42,599 nucleotides of DNA, from positions 33,087-75,685 of the forward strand of contig DEFE01000018.1 in NCBI GenBank assembly GCA_002350625.1, in the 5' to 3' direction. The notes below the pieces were generated by a model, which saw only the letters and a program-made list of their open reading frames with translations, had not been told where the DNA came from and ran no database searches. Shown piece by piece: positions 1 to 7,763 of the stretch (its first letter is position 1; every line of letters starts with the position of its first letter). Position numbers and translations under genes: made by a program. This DNA is from Lachnospiraceae bacterium UBA2860. Lineage in GTDB: Bacteria; Bacillota; Clostridia; Lachnospirales; Lachnospiraceae.

Positions 1-429
1 GAGATGATCGTCGTCTGCAAGCCGGAGGACAGCCCCTACTGGTTCGATCAGCTCTGGAAGAATACCGTCGATCTGTTCCGCTCGATGGAGATTCCCGTCC
101 GCACGCTTGAGTGCTGCTCCGGCGATCTCGCGGACCTGAAGGTGAAGTCTCTCGACGTCGAGGCGTGGTCGCCGAGACAGAAGAAGTATTTTGAAGTCGG
201 CTCCTGCTCGAATCTCGGAGACGCACAGGCGCGCCGCCTGAAGATCCGCGTGAAGGGAGAGGACGGCAGCAAATACCTTGCACACACGCTGAACAATACG
301 GTTGTGGCGCCGCCCAGGATGCTGATCGCATTTCTGGAGAACCACCTTCAGGCGGACGGCAGCGTCACGATTCCTGAAGTGCTCCGCCCGTACATGGGAG
401 GCACGGAGGTTCTGATTCCGGGCAAGTGA
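1..429 (+). CDS. serS: Seryl-tRNA synthetase, C-terminal part (5' end outside window)
   Basis: This is the 3' third of a class II aminoacyl-tRNA synthetase that charges tRNA-Ser in the cytoplasm. The reading frame is open to the first base, so the gene begins upstream. Visible family marks are the stretch CSNLGDAQARRLKIR, equivalent to the class II motif 2/3 region of SerRS, followed by HTLNNT, LIAFLENH, DGSVTIPEVLRPYMGG and a short tail. The LRPYMGG ending is the usual C-terminus of bacterial SerRS, so the 3' end is intact. The gene lies 64 bp upstream of the DUF3881 gene on the same strand. No terminator is seen between them, so they may be cotranscribed. Confidence 0.95.
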   Translation, partial: EMIVVCKPEDSPYWFDQLWKNTVDLFRSMEIPVRTLECCSGDLADLKVKSLDVEAWSPRQKKYFEVGSCSNLGDAQARRLKIRVKGEDGSKYLAHTLNNTVVAPPRMLIAFLENHLQADGSVTIPEVLRPYMGGTEVLIPGK

Positions 430-493
430 GCAGAGCTCTCCATGCGATATATTGACGCCGGCGAAAAAAGGCCGGCGCCGGATCGGAGGTGTT

Positions 494-1384
494 ATGCACA
501 CATTTTATGAAGCGGTCGGATTTGGCGCAGTTAAAAGCGCGCGGGCGGCGGAACGCCTCATGCGCGACACGATCATGCACTTTGACCGCCGCAATATCTA
601 TAAAAATGAAGACAAGCTCGTCCGCGGAGAGTTCACGAAGTACTATGCACCGGATCTGGGGCTGACCGTGACGGGCGAGATCGACGACACAGGAAGCTTT
701 CATCCGGAGTACACCTTTCCGTTCTTTTACGGCCGCACCGTCAGCATGAAGCAGGTCGTGGATTACGAGAAGCATTCCGCGGACGATTCCGTCGGCGGGA
801 TCTGCGACGACCCCAGGATCGGCACGTCGATCATCTTTTATCTCACGAATCTCGGCGAGTACATGATCGGGAAAAACAAAGGGCTCATCGACGAGGGCAA
901 GCCCGTTCCGATCCGCTTCTCGGCGCTGGCCAAAAAAGGAACCATCGTCCTGCCCGTCTACAAGACGGCGCTTGACGAGGAGGAGGACATGCGCGCGCGG
1001 GAGGAGTACCTGCGGCTTGTGTCGGATGCGCGCGAGGGGGATGAGGCGGCCATAGAGGCACTCACCGCCGACGACATGAACAACTACAATATTCTGTCAA
1101 AGCGCGTGCAGAAAGAAGATATTCTCTCGATCGTCGACACGTATTTTCAGCCCTACGGGATTGAATGTGACATCTACAATATCTGCGGAAATGTCGTCTC
1201 CTGTGAAATGGTGCAGAATTCTTTCACGAGCGAAAATGTCTGGAAGATGCAGATCGAAGCCTGCGACGTGCTGTTCGATCTGTGCATCAATGAGACGCGG
1301 CTCGAGGGAGAACCGGTCAGAGGGAGCCGCTTCCGCGGCGTGATCTGGCTGCAGGGATCGGTGCAGTTCCGCCGGGAGGATTGA
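494..1384 (+). CDS. DUF3881 family protein
   Basis: This 296-residue cytoplasmic protein starts MHTFYEAVGFG and resembles the DUF3881 family found mainly in Lachnospiraceae; its biochemical role is not known. I chose the ATG at 494 because GGAGGT lies 4 bases upstream. An in-frame ATG at 452 lacks a ribosome site and adds a basic, non-conserved extension. There is no signal peptide or membrane segment. The protein is acidic in the middle (EEEDMRAREEY) and ends in a tight W-LQGS-Q pattern. It follows serS and is closed by a clear terminator. The family assignment is from memory of the N-terminal pattern and is moderately sure. Confidence 0.75.
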   Translation: MHTFYEAVGFGAVKSARAAERLMRDTIMHFDRRNIYKNEDKLVRGEFTKYYAPDLGLTVTGEIDDTGSFHPEYTFPFFYGRTVSMKQVVDYEKHSADDSVGGICDDPRIGTSIIFYLTNLGEYMIGKNKGLIDEGKPVPIRFSALAKKGTIVLPVYKTALDEEEDMRAREEYLRLVSDAREGDEAAIEALTADDMNNYNILSKRVQKEDILSIVDTYFQPYGIECDIYNICGNVVSCEMVQNSFTSENVWKMQIEACDVLFDLCINETRLEGEPVRGSRFRGVIWLQGSVQFRRED

Positions 1385-1391
1385 CAGGCAT

Positions 1392-1436
1392 AAAAAAGAG
1401 CTTCGTCCAAAAGGCGATGCTCTTTTTTCGGGTTTT
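1392..1436 (+). terminator. Rho-independent terminator after the DUF3881 gene
   Basis: AAAAAAGAGC (1392-1401) pairs perfectly with GCTCTTTTTT (1419-1428), and further T runs follow to 1438. It ends the serS-DUF3881 unit. Confidence 0.85.
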
Positions 1437-1526
1437 TTGCAGCTGCCTGGTGCAGCCATCTTTTGCAGCTGTCAGCGGCGGTTTTTATGATGCCGCTGTC
1501 CGAAACTGCCTGCTGATGCCGCTGTC
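1435..1526. repeat. Short direct repeats in the spacer
   Basis: TTTTGCAGCTG occurs at 1435-1445 and 1461-1471, and GATGCCGCTGTC at 1489-1500 and 1515-1526, both with a 26-bp period. No gene is seen here. The pattern resembles the other degenerate tandem repeats of this window. Confidence 0.6.
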
Positions 1527-1537
1527 TTAGGGCTCTT

Positions 1538-1708
1538 TCATGCGGCGTGCTGTTCGGGGAGAAACATAGGAATGACCTTGGCGTAGGTCTCGCCGAGCCA
1601 GTCCAGCATATCCCGGGTACCGGGCATGACGCCGTACAGATTGTAATAAGTCTGAATACACATCTTTACTGTTTGCAGCTCGTAATTGCTGATCTCTTTT
1701 GCTGTCAT
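1538..1708 (-). CDS. Small conserved-looking protein of unknown function (56 aa)
   Basis: A short minus-strand gene begins MTAKEISNYELQTVKMCIQ and ends FLPEQHAA. It has a strong ribosome site, AAGGAG, followed by TGCCGGTT directly before the ATG. The predicted product has a helical first half, a Tyr-rich centre (QTYYNLYGVMPGTRDML) and no signal peptide or membrane segment. I do not recognise the family. Support for it being real comes from the near-perfect Shine-Dalgarno, sensible amino-acid composition and its position in an otherwise empty spacer. A plus-strand frame over the same bases is rich in H and C, has no ribosome site, and is judged a shadow. Confidence 0.7.
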   Translation of the reverse strand: MTAKEISNYELQTVKMCIQTYYNLYGVMPGTRDMLDWLGETYAKVIPMFLPEQHAA

Positions 1709-1827
1709 AACCGGCACTCCTTTCTTATATGCTGATGCTGGTATTGTTTATCTATATATTAAAGAGAATCTGTGGCTATTTCGTGTAACAAGTATTAAGC
1801 TTTTCAAAAGCATTGTTACATTTTTGC

Positions 1828-1933
1828 GATTCGCACATACATCTTAGTGTTTTGCACACATGGATCTTAGTGACTCGCACGCAGGTTTCTCTGTGCTTCG
1901 TACACGTACATCATAATCTGTGTTTCTGCACAG
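1828..1933. repeat. Degenerate tandem repeat, about 23-bp unit, 4-5 copies
   Basis: Successive units start at about 1828, 1850, 1873, 1896 and 1923. Each carries a CGCACA/TGCACA-like core, and the first four end in TTAGTG or TCTGTG. Units 1 and 2 share the block ATCTTAGTG. The array lies just upstream of the NahK-like kinase gene, in the 268-bp spacer between the two divergent genes. I see no convincing promoter in that spacer. Confidence 0.6.
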
Positions 1934-1976
1934 TTATGTCACAGAGACATTCACTTTTTCAGATGAGGTTGACCGG

Positions 1977-3134
1977 ATGGCGCAAAGTGTTTATGCCGAA
2001 GACATAGCGGCGAAGCTTCAATATCTGTGCCGGCAGTTCCGCATCCCCGGGGAGATAGTGAGATACCGCCGGATTTCAAACGGACATATCAATGAGACTT
2101 ATTATGCGGCAGTCCGCGCCGGCAATGAGGAAAAGGCGTATCTGATCCAGCGGGTGAACACGTATGTGTTCCGCAATCCTGTCGGCGTGATGCACAATAT
2201 CGAGCTGATCACAAAGCACATCATGGATAAGGAGCGGCCGCTTGAGAGAAGGCGCCGGCTGCATTTTCATCACACCGCGGACGGGAACAACTATGTGATC
2301 CTGAAAAACGGCGAAGCTGTCCTGCCGGAGCACACGGTGACCGACTGGGCACAGATGGGCGGCGCCGAGTTCTGGCGGCTGTGCAATTTTATCGAGTCGG
2401 CGGTGTCCTTTGAGCGCGCGGAAGGAAATGCGGAGGTGCTCACGAAAGCGGGGATGGCCTTCGGCCGCTTCAACCGGCTGCTCGGGGATTTTGACGCCGG
2501 GCAGCTCGTGGAGCCGATCCCGCATTTTCATGATACGGCGTATCGGCTTAAGCGCTTCTTCGCCGCTGCAGAGCGGGACGAGTTTAACCGGGTGAAAGAG
2601 GTTCTGCCGGAGATTGCTCTCATCCGCGAGCATGCCGCGTTCGGGAGCTCTCTTGGCGCGAAGATCAGGACGGGCGAGCTGCCGCTCCGCGTGACGCATA
2701 ACGACACGAAGACAAACAATGTCCTGTTCGACCGGGACACGCGCGAGCCGCTGGTCATCATCGACCTGGACACCTGCATGCCGGGACTCATCTGCCATGA
2801 CTTCGGGGATTCGGTGCGCTTTGCCGCCTGTGCGAAGGCGGAGGGACGAAGCGGCGGACTTCGGCTGGACCTGCCGCTGTTTCACGCTTATGCAGACGGC
2901 TACCTCAGCGAGATGCGGGGGCTCCTGACGGATGCGGAGATCCGGTCGCTGCCTGAGGGCGCGGCGGTGATCACGCTGGAGCTGGCCGTGCGGTATCTGG
3001 GTGATTATCTAACCGGTGACAAGTACTTCCGCGGCGGCCGGCCGGGGCAGAATCTCGACCGGGCGAGAGCGCAGCTGTCGCTCTTTGAAGATATGATGAA
3101 ACATATGGAAGATATGCACGCTGTCTGTGAGTAA
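1977..3134 (+). CDS. NahK-like sugar phosphotransferase (APH/choline kinase fold)
   Basis: This 385-residue kinase of the aminoglycoside-phosphotransferase fold is closest in its motifs to N-acetylhexosamine 1-kinase, which uses ATP to phosphorylate the anomeric OH of GalNAc/GlcNAc. The catalytic loop reads HNDTKTNNVLFD and the metal-binding segment VIIDLDTCMPGL, followed by HDFGDSVRF, as in NahK. The N-terminal nucleotide lobe has ISNGHINETYYA and LIQRVN. I chose the ATG at 1977 (MAQSVYAED), preceded by GAGGT; an ORF start at 1920 would fall within the upstream tandem repeats. It is cytoplasmic, with no signal peptide. The substrate cannot be told from sequence. It is separated from the sugar operon downstream by its own repeat-filled spacer and a new promoter. 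Confidence 0.85.
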   Translation: MAQSVYAEDIAAKLQYLCRQFRIPGEIVRYRRISNGHINETYYAAVRAGNEEKAYLIQRVNTYVFRNPVGVMHNIELITKHIMDKERPLERRRRLHFHHTADGNNYVILKNGEAVLPEHTVTDWAQMGGAEFWRLCNFIESAVSFERAEGNAEVLTKAGMAFGRFNRLLGDFDAGQLVEPIPHFHDTAYRLKRFFAAAERDEFNRVKEVLPEIALIREHAAFGSSLGAKIRTGELPLRVTHNDTKTNNVLFDRDTREPLVIIDLDTCMPGLICHDFGDSVRFAACAKAEGRSGGLRLDLPLFHAYADGYLSEMRGLLTDAEIRSLPEGAAVITLELAVRYLGDYLTGDKYFRGGRPGQNLDRARAQLSLFEDMMKHMEDMHAVCE

Positions 3135-3211
3135 CCGGCATGCACTTTATCAGACCGGCAAGCACTTAGTCAGACCGGCATGTGCTTAGTCAAACCGGTA
3201 TGCACTTCCGG
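3134..3211. repeat. Tandem repeat, exact 20-bp period, 4 copies
   Basis: Units begin ACCGG at 3134, 3154, 3174 and 3194 and read roughly ACCGGCATGCACTTAGTCAG. The first unit begins on the last base of the upstream stop codon. No coding signal is seen inside. Confidence 0.9.
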
Positions 3212-3289
3212 ACGTCCTGTCACTTTCCCTAAATATGATTGAAAATAATTGTGCACATCGTGGAAATCCGGGGGCTTGCCCCCAGAGTA

Positions 3290-3318
3290 TTGACTATGGA
3301 TTTCTGAGGAAGTATACT
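3290..3318 (+). promoter_or_regulatory. Sigma-A promoter of the sugar operon
   Basis: TTGACT (3290-3295), a 17-bp spacer, then TATACT (3313-3318). The expected start near 3325 gives a leader of about 150 nt before the PfkB kinase gene. A GGGGG/CCCCC hairpin (about 3270-3284) lies just upstream of the -35 box. The leader is A/T-rich, in contrast to the GC-rich genes, and I recognise no riboswitch in it. Confidence 0.8.
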
Positions 3319-3475
3319 CTCAGCATAAAAAGTTTGGTGACTTAACTAAAGAAACGAGCTTGATTTTTCTATAAGGTGTTTCATAAAAGTTCTTTTTTTT
3401 GGTCAAATAGTAAAGTGAAAATACTAAATAATTGGAACGAATGCCGAAACATCCGGCGGCAGAGAAGGAGGCGCT

Positions 3476-4408
3476 ATGTTGGATCTGTTTAGTATCGGTG
3501 AGATGGTCATCGATTTCATCCCGGGGACAGAAGAAGCCAGCTACATCAGAAATGCGGGCGGCGCGCCTGCCAACGTGGCCTGCGCTGTTGCGAGAAACGG
3601 CCTCAAGGCCGGCATGCTGTGCAGCCTGGGCGATGACGACTTCGGCCATTTCCTTGCGGACACGCTCGACGCTTATAACGTCAAACGGCTGAAGGACGGA
3701 TTCTGTGAAGAAGCGATCACGACCATGGCATTTGTCACGCTTGCCGCGGACGGAGACCGGAGCTTCACATTTGCGAGAAAGCCGGGCGCGGACATGTTCC
3801 TGAGCGAGGAGGACGTGAAGGAAGATGACGTCAAAGAAGCGGTGATCGTACACGCCGGCTCCTGCTCTCTTTCGGCGTCTCCCGAGGCGGAGGCGACCGT
3901 CAAGGCGTTGCGCCTGGGCGCGGAATACGGCAAGCTCGTCAGCTTCGACGTCAATTACAGGAACGTGATGTGGAAGGACGACGTGGCTGCCTGCACCGCC
4001 AAGGTCTTCGAGATCCTTCCTTATATTGATATCCTGAAGATCTCCGAGGAAGAGGTGGACATGATGGGCGGCGAGGCAGGACTGCCGGAGCTGCTTAAGA
4101 AATACAACATCCGCCTGATCGTTGAGACGCTCGGCGCAAAGGGCGCGAGATGCTTCTTCGAGGACAAGGTCTTTGAGGTTCCCGGCCGGAAGGCTGTGTG
4201 CGTGGACGCGACCGGCGCCGGCGACGCTTTCTGGGGCGGCTTCCTCTCAAGCCTCAGGATCCAGGGCGCCGAAAAGGCGGCGGATCTCACGGAGGAGATG
4301 ATCAGGACCGCCATGAATTACGGAAATGTCAGCGGCTGGATCTGTGTGCAGACGAAGGGCGGCATCCCGTCTCTTCCCACGAGAGCCCAGATCGAAGCGG
4401 AGCTGTAA
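3476..4408 (+). CDS. PfkB-family carbohydrate kinase (fructokinase-like)
   Basis: This 310-residue cytoplasmic ATP-dependent sugar kinase of the ribokinase/PfkB family has the N-terminal signature GGAPANVACAVARNG (about residues 23-37) and the C-terminal anion-hole and catalytic-base signature DATGAGDAFWGGF (about residues 242-254). The length is normal. The sequence is closest to fructokinase-type members, but substrate is not fixed by these motifs. GGAGG lies just upstream of the ATG. It is the first gene of an operon with an epimerase, two isomerases, a mutarotase-like protein and an ABC importer. The likely job is phosphorylating the keto-sugar produced by D-lyxose isomerase (fructose or xylulose) or an imported ketose. 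That role is inferred. Confidence 0.88.
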   Translation: MLDLFSIGEMVIDFIPGTEEASYIRNAGGAPANVACAVARNGLKAGMLCSLGDDDFGHFLADTLDAYNVKRLKDGFCEEAITTMAFVTLAADGDRSFTFARKPGADMFLSEEDVKEDDVKEAVIVHAGSCSLSASPEAEATVKALRLGAEYGKLVSFDVNYRNVMWKDDVAACTAKVFEILPYIDILKISEEEVDMMGGEAGLPELLKKYNIRLIVETLGAKGARCFFEDKVFEVPGRKAVCVDATGAGDAFWGGFLSSLRIQGAEKAADLTEEMIRTAMNYGNVSGWICVQTKGGIPSLPTRAQIEAEL

Positions 4409-4580
4409 CTGACGGCCCGGACCGGAAGGGACAGAGAGAACTGCAGCTGACGGCCTGACAGAAGTGACAAAAAGAACTGCAGCTGACGGCCGGGCAGAAG
4501 CGACAGAAAGAACTGCAGCCGACTGTCGGGCAGAAGCGATAGAGCAGAACAGCAACCGACGGCCGGACAGACACGAAAGG
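4402..4580. repeat. Tandem repeat, 36-bp period, about 5 degenerate copies
   Basis: Units beginning AACTGCAGCTGACGG start at 4439, 4475 and 4511. A degenerate first copy overlaps the stop codon of the kinase gene (from about 4402) and a degenerate last copy runs to 4580. The spacer of 186 bp between the kinase and epimerase genes is almost entirely made of this array. Minus-strand frames across it encode repetitive peptides and are not judged to be genes. Confidence 0.9.
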
Positions 4581-4594
4581 AAGACATAAAGGAT

Positions 4595-5293
4595 ATGGAG
4601 ACAATCTGGGATAAGCCCTGTATGTACACGCCATCGCTCATCACGCTGGATCTGTGCAACCTGGAGAGCCAGGTGCGGATCCTTGAGCAGGAAGGCCTCG
4701 AGATGCTTCACGTCGATATCCTCGACGGGCATTTCAGCCCGAGCATGCCGCTCGGCCTCGAGACGGTCCGCCAGCTCAGGGACAAAACGGATCTGGCGTT
4801 TGACTGCCACGTCATGGTCACGGAGCAGGATTATTTCGTCGACGAGCTGCTCGACATCGGCGTGCAGCAGATCGTGTTTCACGCGGAGACGCAGCCGCAC
4901 ATCGACGGCATGCTGAACCGGATCCACGAGAAGGGCGTGCGCGCGGGCGTCGCGCTGAAGCCGGCCACGCCGCTCAGCACGCTGGAGTACGTCCTCGAAA
5001 AGTGCGACACGGTGCTGCTGATGCTGATCAATCCCGGCTACGCCTTTGTGAAGGGAGAGAAGCCTGTTCCCTACGGCGACCGCAAGATCCGGGAGCTGAA
5101 GCAGATGATCCGGGAGAGGGACCTGAACGTGAAGATTTCCCTGGACGGGAGAATCTCCCCGGAGGTGGTCCGGAAGTACGGAAGAGATCTGGCGGATCAG
5201 TTTGTCATAGGAAGCACCTGCCTGAAAAAAGGCGAAGAGATGGTACCGAGCATCAGAGAAATGATGGATCTCAGGAAGGAGATACTTTCATGA
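4595..5293 (+). CDS. Ribulose-phosphate / allulose-6-phosphate 3-epimerase family protein
   Basis: This 232-residue TIM-barrel epimerase belongs to the RPE family, which inverts C3 of ketose phosphates in the cytosol. The metal ligands of the family are visible: HVDILDGHF (His and Asp), FDCHVMV (His) and SLDGRIS (Asp). The phosphate-binding C-terminal segment FVIGSTCL replaces the usual V-GSAIF. Its company (kinase, SIS isomerase, D-lyxose isomerase, sugar importer) favours a dedicated catabolic enzyme such as D-allulose-6-phosphate 3-epimerase rather than the housekeeping pentose-phosphate enzyme. It overlaps the next gene by four bases (ATGA), so translation is probably coupled. The exact substrate is unproven. 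Confidence 0.85.
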   Translation: METIWDKPCMYTPSLITLDLCNLESQVRILEQEGLEMLHVDILDGHFSPSMPLGLETVRQLRDKTDLAFDCHVMVTEQDYFVDELLDIGVQQIVFHAETQPHIDGMLNRIHEKGVRAGVALKPATPLSTLEYVLEKCDTVLLMLINPGYAFVKGEKPVPYGDRKIRELKQMIRERDLNVKISLDGRISPEVVRKYGRDLADQFVIGSTCLKKGEEMVPSIREMMDLRKEILS

Positions 5294-5871
5294 GCGAGAC
5301 ATTTGAGCAGACTTATAAAGAATGCTGCGAAGCCGTCCTTGGCGAGCTGAAGCAGACACTTGACAGCATAGACCCGGTCAGCCTGAAGCGGCTGTATGAC
5401 GAAATTCTGAAGGCGGACCAGGTGTTCTTCATCGGCGTCGGCCGCGTGCTGCTTTCGCTGCAGGCGATGTGCAAGAGATTCGCGCACCTCGGCATCAAGA
5501 CACATTACGTGGGAGAAATCACGGAGCCGCATTTCGGCGAGAAGGATCTCCTGATCGTCGGATCGGGCTCGGGCAGATCCATCTTCCCGCTGAATATCGC
5601 GAAGAAGGCCAGGGCGGCCGTACCGGGCTGCACGATCGTCCACGTCGGCTCGAACCCGAACAGCGAGATGAAAGAGATCGCCGACTTCATGGTCCGGATT
5701 CCGGTGCGAACGAAGTTCTATCTGGAGGACGAGATCGATTCCGTACAGCCGATGACCTCCCTCTTTGAGCAGTCGGTCCTCCTTCTGGGCGATATCCTCG
5801 CGAAGATCATGATTGATACGCAGCATCTGGATATGAAGGGCCTGTGGCAGTATCACGCGAATCTGGAGTAA
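5290..5871 (+). CDS. SIS-domain sugar isomerase, HxlB-like (6-phospho-3-hexuloisomerase family)
   Basis: This 193-residue cytosolic SIS-domain protein has the arrangement of 6-phospho-3-hexuloisomerase: an N-terminal helix, VFFIGVGRVLLSLQAMCKR, HLGIKTHYVGE, then the phosphosugar-binding loop LLIVGSGSGRS and a C-terminal helical tail. HxlB converts arabino-3-hexulose-6-phosphate to fructose-6-phosphate. No HxlA-type synthase is seen here, so a formaldehyde-fixing role is unlikely. The start at 5290 overlaps the epimerase stop (ATGA). The last seven codons are duplicated in the spacer before the next gene. In the operon it presumably isomerises the ketose phosphate made by the neighbouring epimerase. 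That function is inferred. Confidence 0.8.
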   Translation: MSETFEQTYKECCEAVLGELKQTLDSIDPVSLKRLYDEILKADQVFFIGVGRVLLSLQAMCKRFAHLGIKTHYVGEITEPHFGEKDLLIVGSGSGRSIFPLNIAKKARAAVPGCTIVHVGSNPNSEMKEIADFMVRIPVRTKFYLEDEIDSVQPMTSLFEQSVLLLGDILAKIMIDTQHLDMKGLWQYHANLE

Positions 5872-5938
5872 GAAGATTACGCGCACATTAAGAGGACATC
5901 ACGTGCATCTGAAAAGATATCACGCGAATCTGGAGTAA
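5851..5938. repeat. Tandem repeat seeded by the 3' end of the SIS gene
   Basis: The 21 bases at 5851-5871 (last codons YHANLE plus stop) recur exactly at 5918-5938. Two more diverged copies with ACGCGCA and ACGTGCA cores lie between, giving a period of about 22 bp. The second exact copy ends four bases before the next ATG and provides the GGAG that may act as its ribosome site. Confidence 0.88.
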
Positions 5939-5942
5939 AGAG

Positions 5943-6992
5943 ATGAACAAGAAGGACATTCTGAAAAAAGCCGGCAGCATGCAGCAGCTCGCCTACATCC
6001 GCCCGGTGACGTATCAGGAAGGCAGAAGCAGCGGACTTAAGGCGCTGGATGTGAAGAACGGACCGCTTTCGTTCCGCGTGCTCGCCGACAAGTGCATGGA
6101 CATCAGCGAATTCTCCTTCGGCGGCGTGAACATGAGCTTTTTGTCAAAGCCGGGCCTCCAGGGGCGGAATCACTACGACACGAACGGGCAGGAAGCGCTC
6201 CGCAGCATCATGGGCGGCTTCTTCTTTACGGCGGGGCTTGAAAACATCTGCGCGCCATTTTCGAAGGACGGGAAGGACTACCCGATGCACGGGAGAATCC
6301 GGACGACGCCGGCCGAGCAGATCTGCCACGATGTGCGCTGGAAGGATGACCAATGCGAGCTGATGATCCGCGGCGAGATGCGGGAGGCGGAGCTCTTCGG
6401 AGAGAACCTCGTCCTCAGGCGGACGTATGAGACAAGCTACGGCTCGAAGACGCTGACGATGACGGATGAGATCGAAAATGAAGCCTTCCGGCCCGAGCCG
6501 CTGATGATTCTTTACCACATCAATATGGGGTATCCATTCCTTGACGAGGGAACGAAGCTGTACATTCCCACAAAGGCGGTGACGCCGCGGGATGAGGCGA
6601 GCCGCGGGCACGAGGACCGCTACGACGTCATGGACGCCCCGAAGGACAACGAGCCCGAATACGTCTTCATCCACGATGTTGCCGCGGACGAAGACGGAAG
6701 GGTGTCGCTCGCGGTGGTCAACGAGGCGCTTGCGCTGGGGCTTAAGATCAGCTATACGGCGAAATACCTGCCGTACTTTATGGAATGGAAATCAACCGCG
6801 TCCGGTGATTACGTGATCGGCCTTGAGCCGTCGAATTCCTCCGTGTACGGAAGAGCGTTTCATGAAGAGAACCGCACGCTGCATTACCTGGAGCCATTTG
6901 CGAAAGAAACAAATACGCTGACATTTACGGTGCTGACAGGGAAGGAAGAGATCGCGGATGCGATCCGCAGCATCAAAGGGAGCGGAGAATAA
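5943..6992 (+). CDS. DUF4432 family aldose-epimerase-like protein
   Basis: This 349-residue protein of the galactose-mutarotase-like fold matches the DUF4432 group, whose members sit in many sugar operons and are thought to act on the anomeric or nearby carbon of free sugars. Characteristic segments are LADKCMDISEFSFGG, GGFFFTAGLENI, PMHGRIRTTPAE, LYHINMGYPFL and GLEPSNSSVYGR. The conserved His and Glu residues expected for mutarotase-type catalysis are present (MHGR, YHIN, LEPSN). It has no signal peptide and is cytosolic. The ribosome site overlaps the duplicated end of the SIS gene. It most likely provides the correct anomer to the kinase or to D-lyxose isomerase; this is inference from neighbours. 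Confidence 0.8.
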   Translation: MNKKDILKKAGSMQQLAYIRPVTYQEGRSSGLKALDVKNGPLSFRVLADKCMDISEFSFGGVNMSFLSKPGLQGRNHYDTNGQEALRSIMGGFFFTAGLENICAPFSKDGKDYPMHGRIRTTPAEQICHDVRWKDDQCELMIRGEMREAELFGENLVLRRTYETSYGSKTLTMTDEIENEAFRPEPLMILYHINMGYPFLDEGTKLYIPTKAVTPRDEASRGHEDRYDVMDAPKDNEPEYVFIHDVAADEDGRVSLAVVNEALALGLKISYTAKYLPYFMEWKSTASGDYVIGLEPSNSSVYGRAFHEENRTLHYLEPFAKETNTLTFTVLTGKEEIADAIRSIKGSGE

Positions 6993-7021
6993 AAGGATTC
7001 ACATATAAAAGGAGGAAAGCC

Positions 7022-7714
7022 ATGAAACGATCAGAGATCAACAGGGTCATCAAGGAATTCGAGGCGATGCTGGCAGAATACAAATTTGCCCTCCCGCCGT
7101 TCCTGAGCTTCACCCCGGAGGAGTGGAAGGAGAAGGGACACGAGTATGACGAGATCCGTGACAACGCCCTCGGATGGGACATCACGGATTACGGCGAAGG
7201 CGATTTCTTCGGAGGAAACGGACTGGCGCTCATCACGCTCCGCAACGGAAACGTCCATGACCCGAAGTACACGAAGACCTATGCGGAAAAGATCATGATG
7301 CTGTATCCGGGACAGACGTCTCCGAATCACTTCCACTGGAACAAGATGGAAGACATCATCAACCGCGGCGGCGGGACGCTGATCTTCCACCTGTGGAACG
7401 CGAACCGTGAAAATGAAGGCGAGCTGCTCGACACGGATGTTCTGATCTCGCAGGACGGCTGGAATCATTACGTGAAGGCCGGCTCGGACATCGTGCTTCA
7501 TCCGGGCGAAAGCCTGACGCTTTATCCTTACTACTATCATGAATTCATCATCCCGAAGGACGGGGAGAAGGTGCTGATCGGCGAGGTGTCCATGTGCAAT
7601 GACGACAACACCGACAACCGCTTCTATGTGAACAACTCCCGCTTCCCGACGATTGAAGAAGACGAGCCGCCTTATCGTCTGTTGTGCAACGAGTATCCCC
7701 CCGCGAAGGATTGA
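7022..7714 (+). CDS. D-lyxose ketol-isomerase
   Basis: This 230-residue cupin-type isomerase interconverts D-lyxose with D-xylulose and D-mannose with D-fructose. Metal ligands in the family pattern H-x-H-x4-E ... H are visible as His103, His105, Glu110 and His173 (in HFHWNKMEDI and YYHEFI). Other hallmarks are GWDITDYG, LYPGQTSPNHFHW, NRGGG and CNDDNTDNRF. The length is typical of the B. subtilis YdaE type. AAAGGAGG lies a few bases upstream of the ATG. It is the most informative enzyme in the operon, because it fixes the likely entry sugar as D-lyxose, D-mannose or a relative. It is cytosolic. Confidence 0.9.
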   Translation: MKRSEINRVIKEFEAMLAEYKFALPPFLSFTPEEWKEKGHEYDEIRDNALGWDITDYGEGDFFGGNGLALITLRNGNVHDPKYTKTYAEKIMMLYPGQTSPNHFHWNKMEDIINRGGGTLIFHLWNANRENEGELLDTDVLISQDGWNHYVKAGSDIVLHPGESLTLYPYYYHEFIIPKDGEKVLIGEVSMCNDDNTDNRFYVNNSRFPTIEEDEPPYRLLCNEYPPAKD

Positions 7715-7763
7715 GGCGCCTGACCGGGATCACTCACAGGAAGATAGAGAAAGGAGAAGTTAG

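Noticed and set aside
1547..1735. Plus-strand 62-codon frame
   Set aside because: It has no ribosome site and an unlikely His/Cys-rich composition. The opposite strand has a better supported gene at 1538-1708.
3134..4580. Tandem repeats considered as a CRISPR array
   Set aside because: The units abut with no unique spacers, are only partly alike, and no cas gene is present.
4247..4927. Minus-strand frames encoding repeated Ser/Ala/Val/Leu-rich peptides
   Set aside because: The repetition comes from the 36-bp tandem array in the spacer. Both ends run antisense into the kinase and epimerase genes.
5290..5871. SIS protein as part of a ribulose-monophosphate formaldehyde pathway
   Set aside because: No hexulose-phosphate synthase was found. 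The neighbouring TIM-barrel protein has the metal ligands and phosphate loop of the 3-epimerase family.
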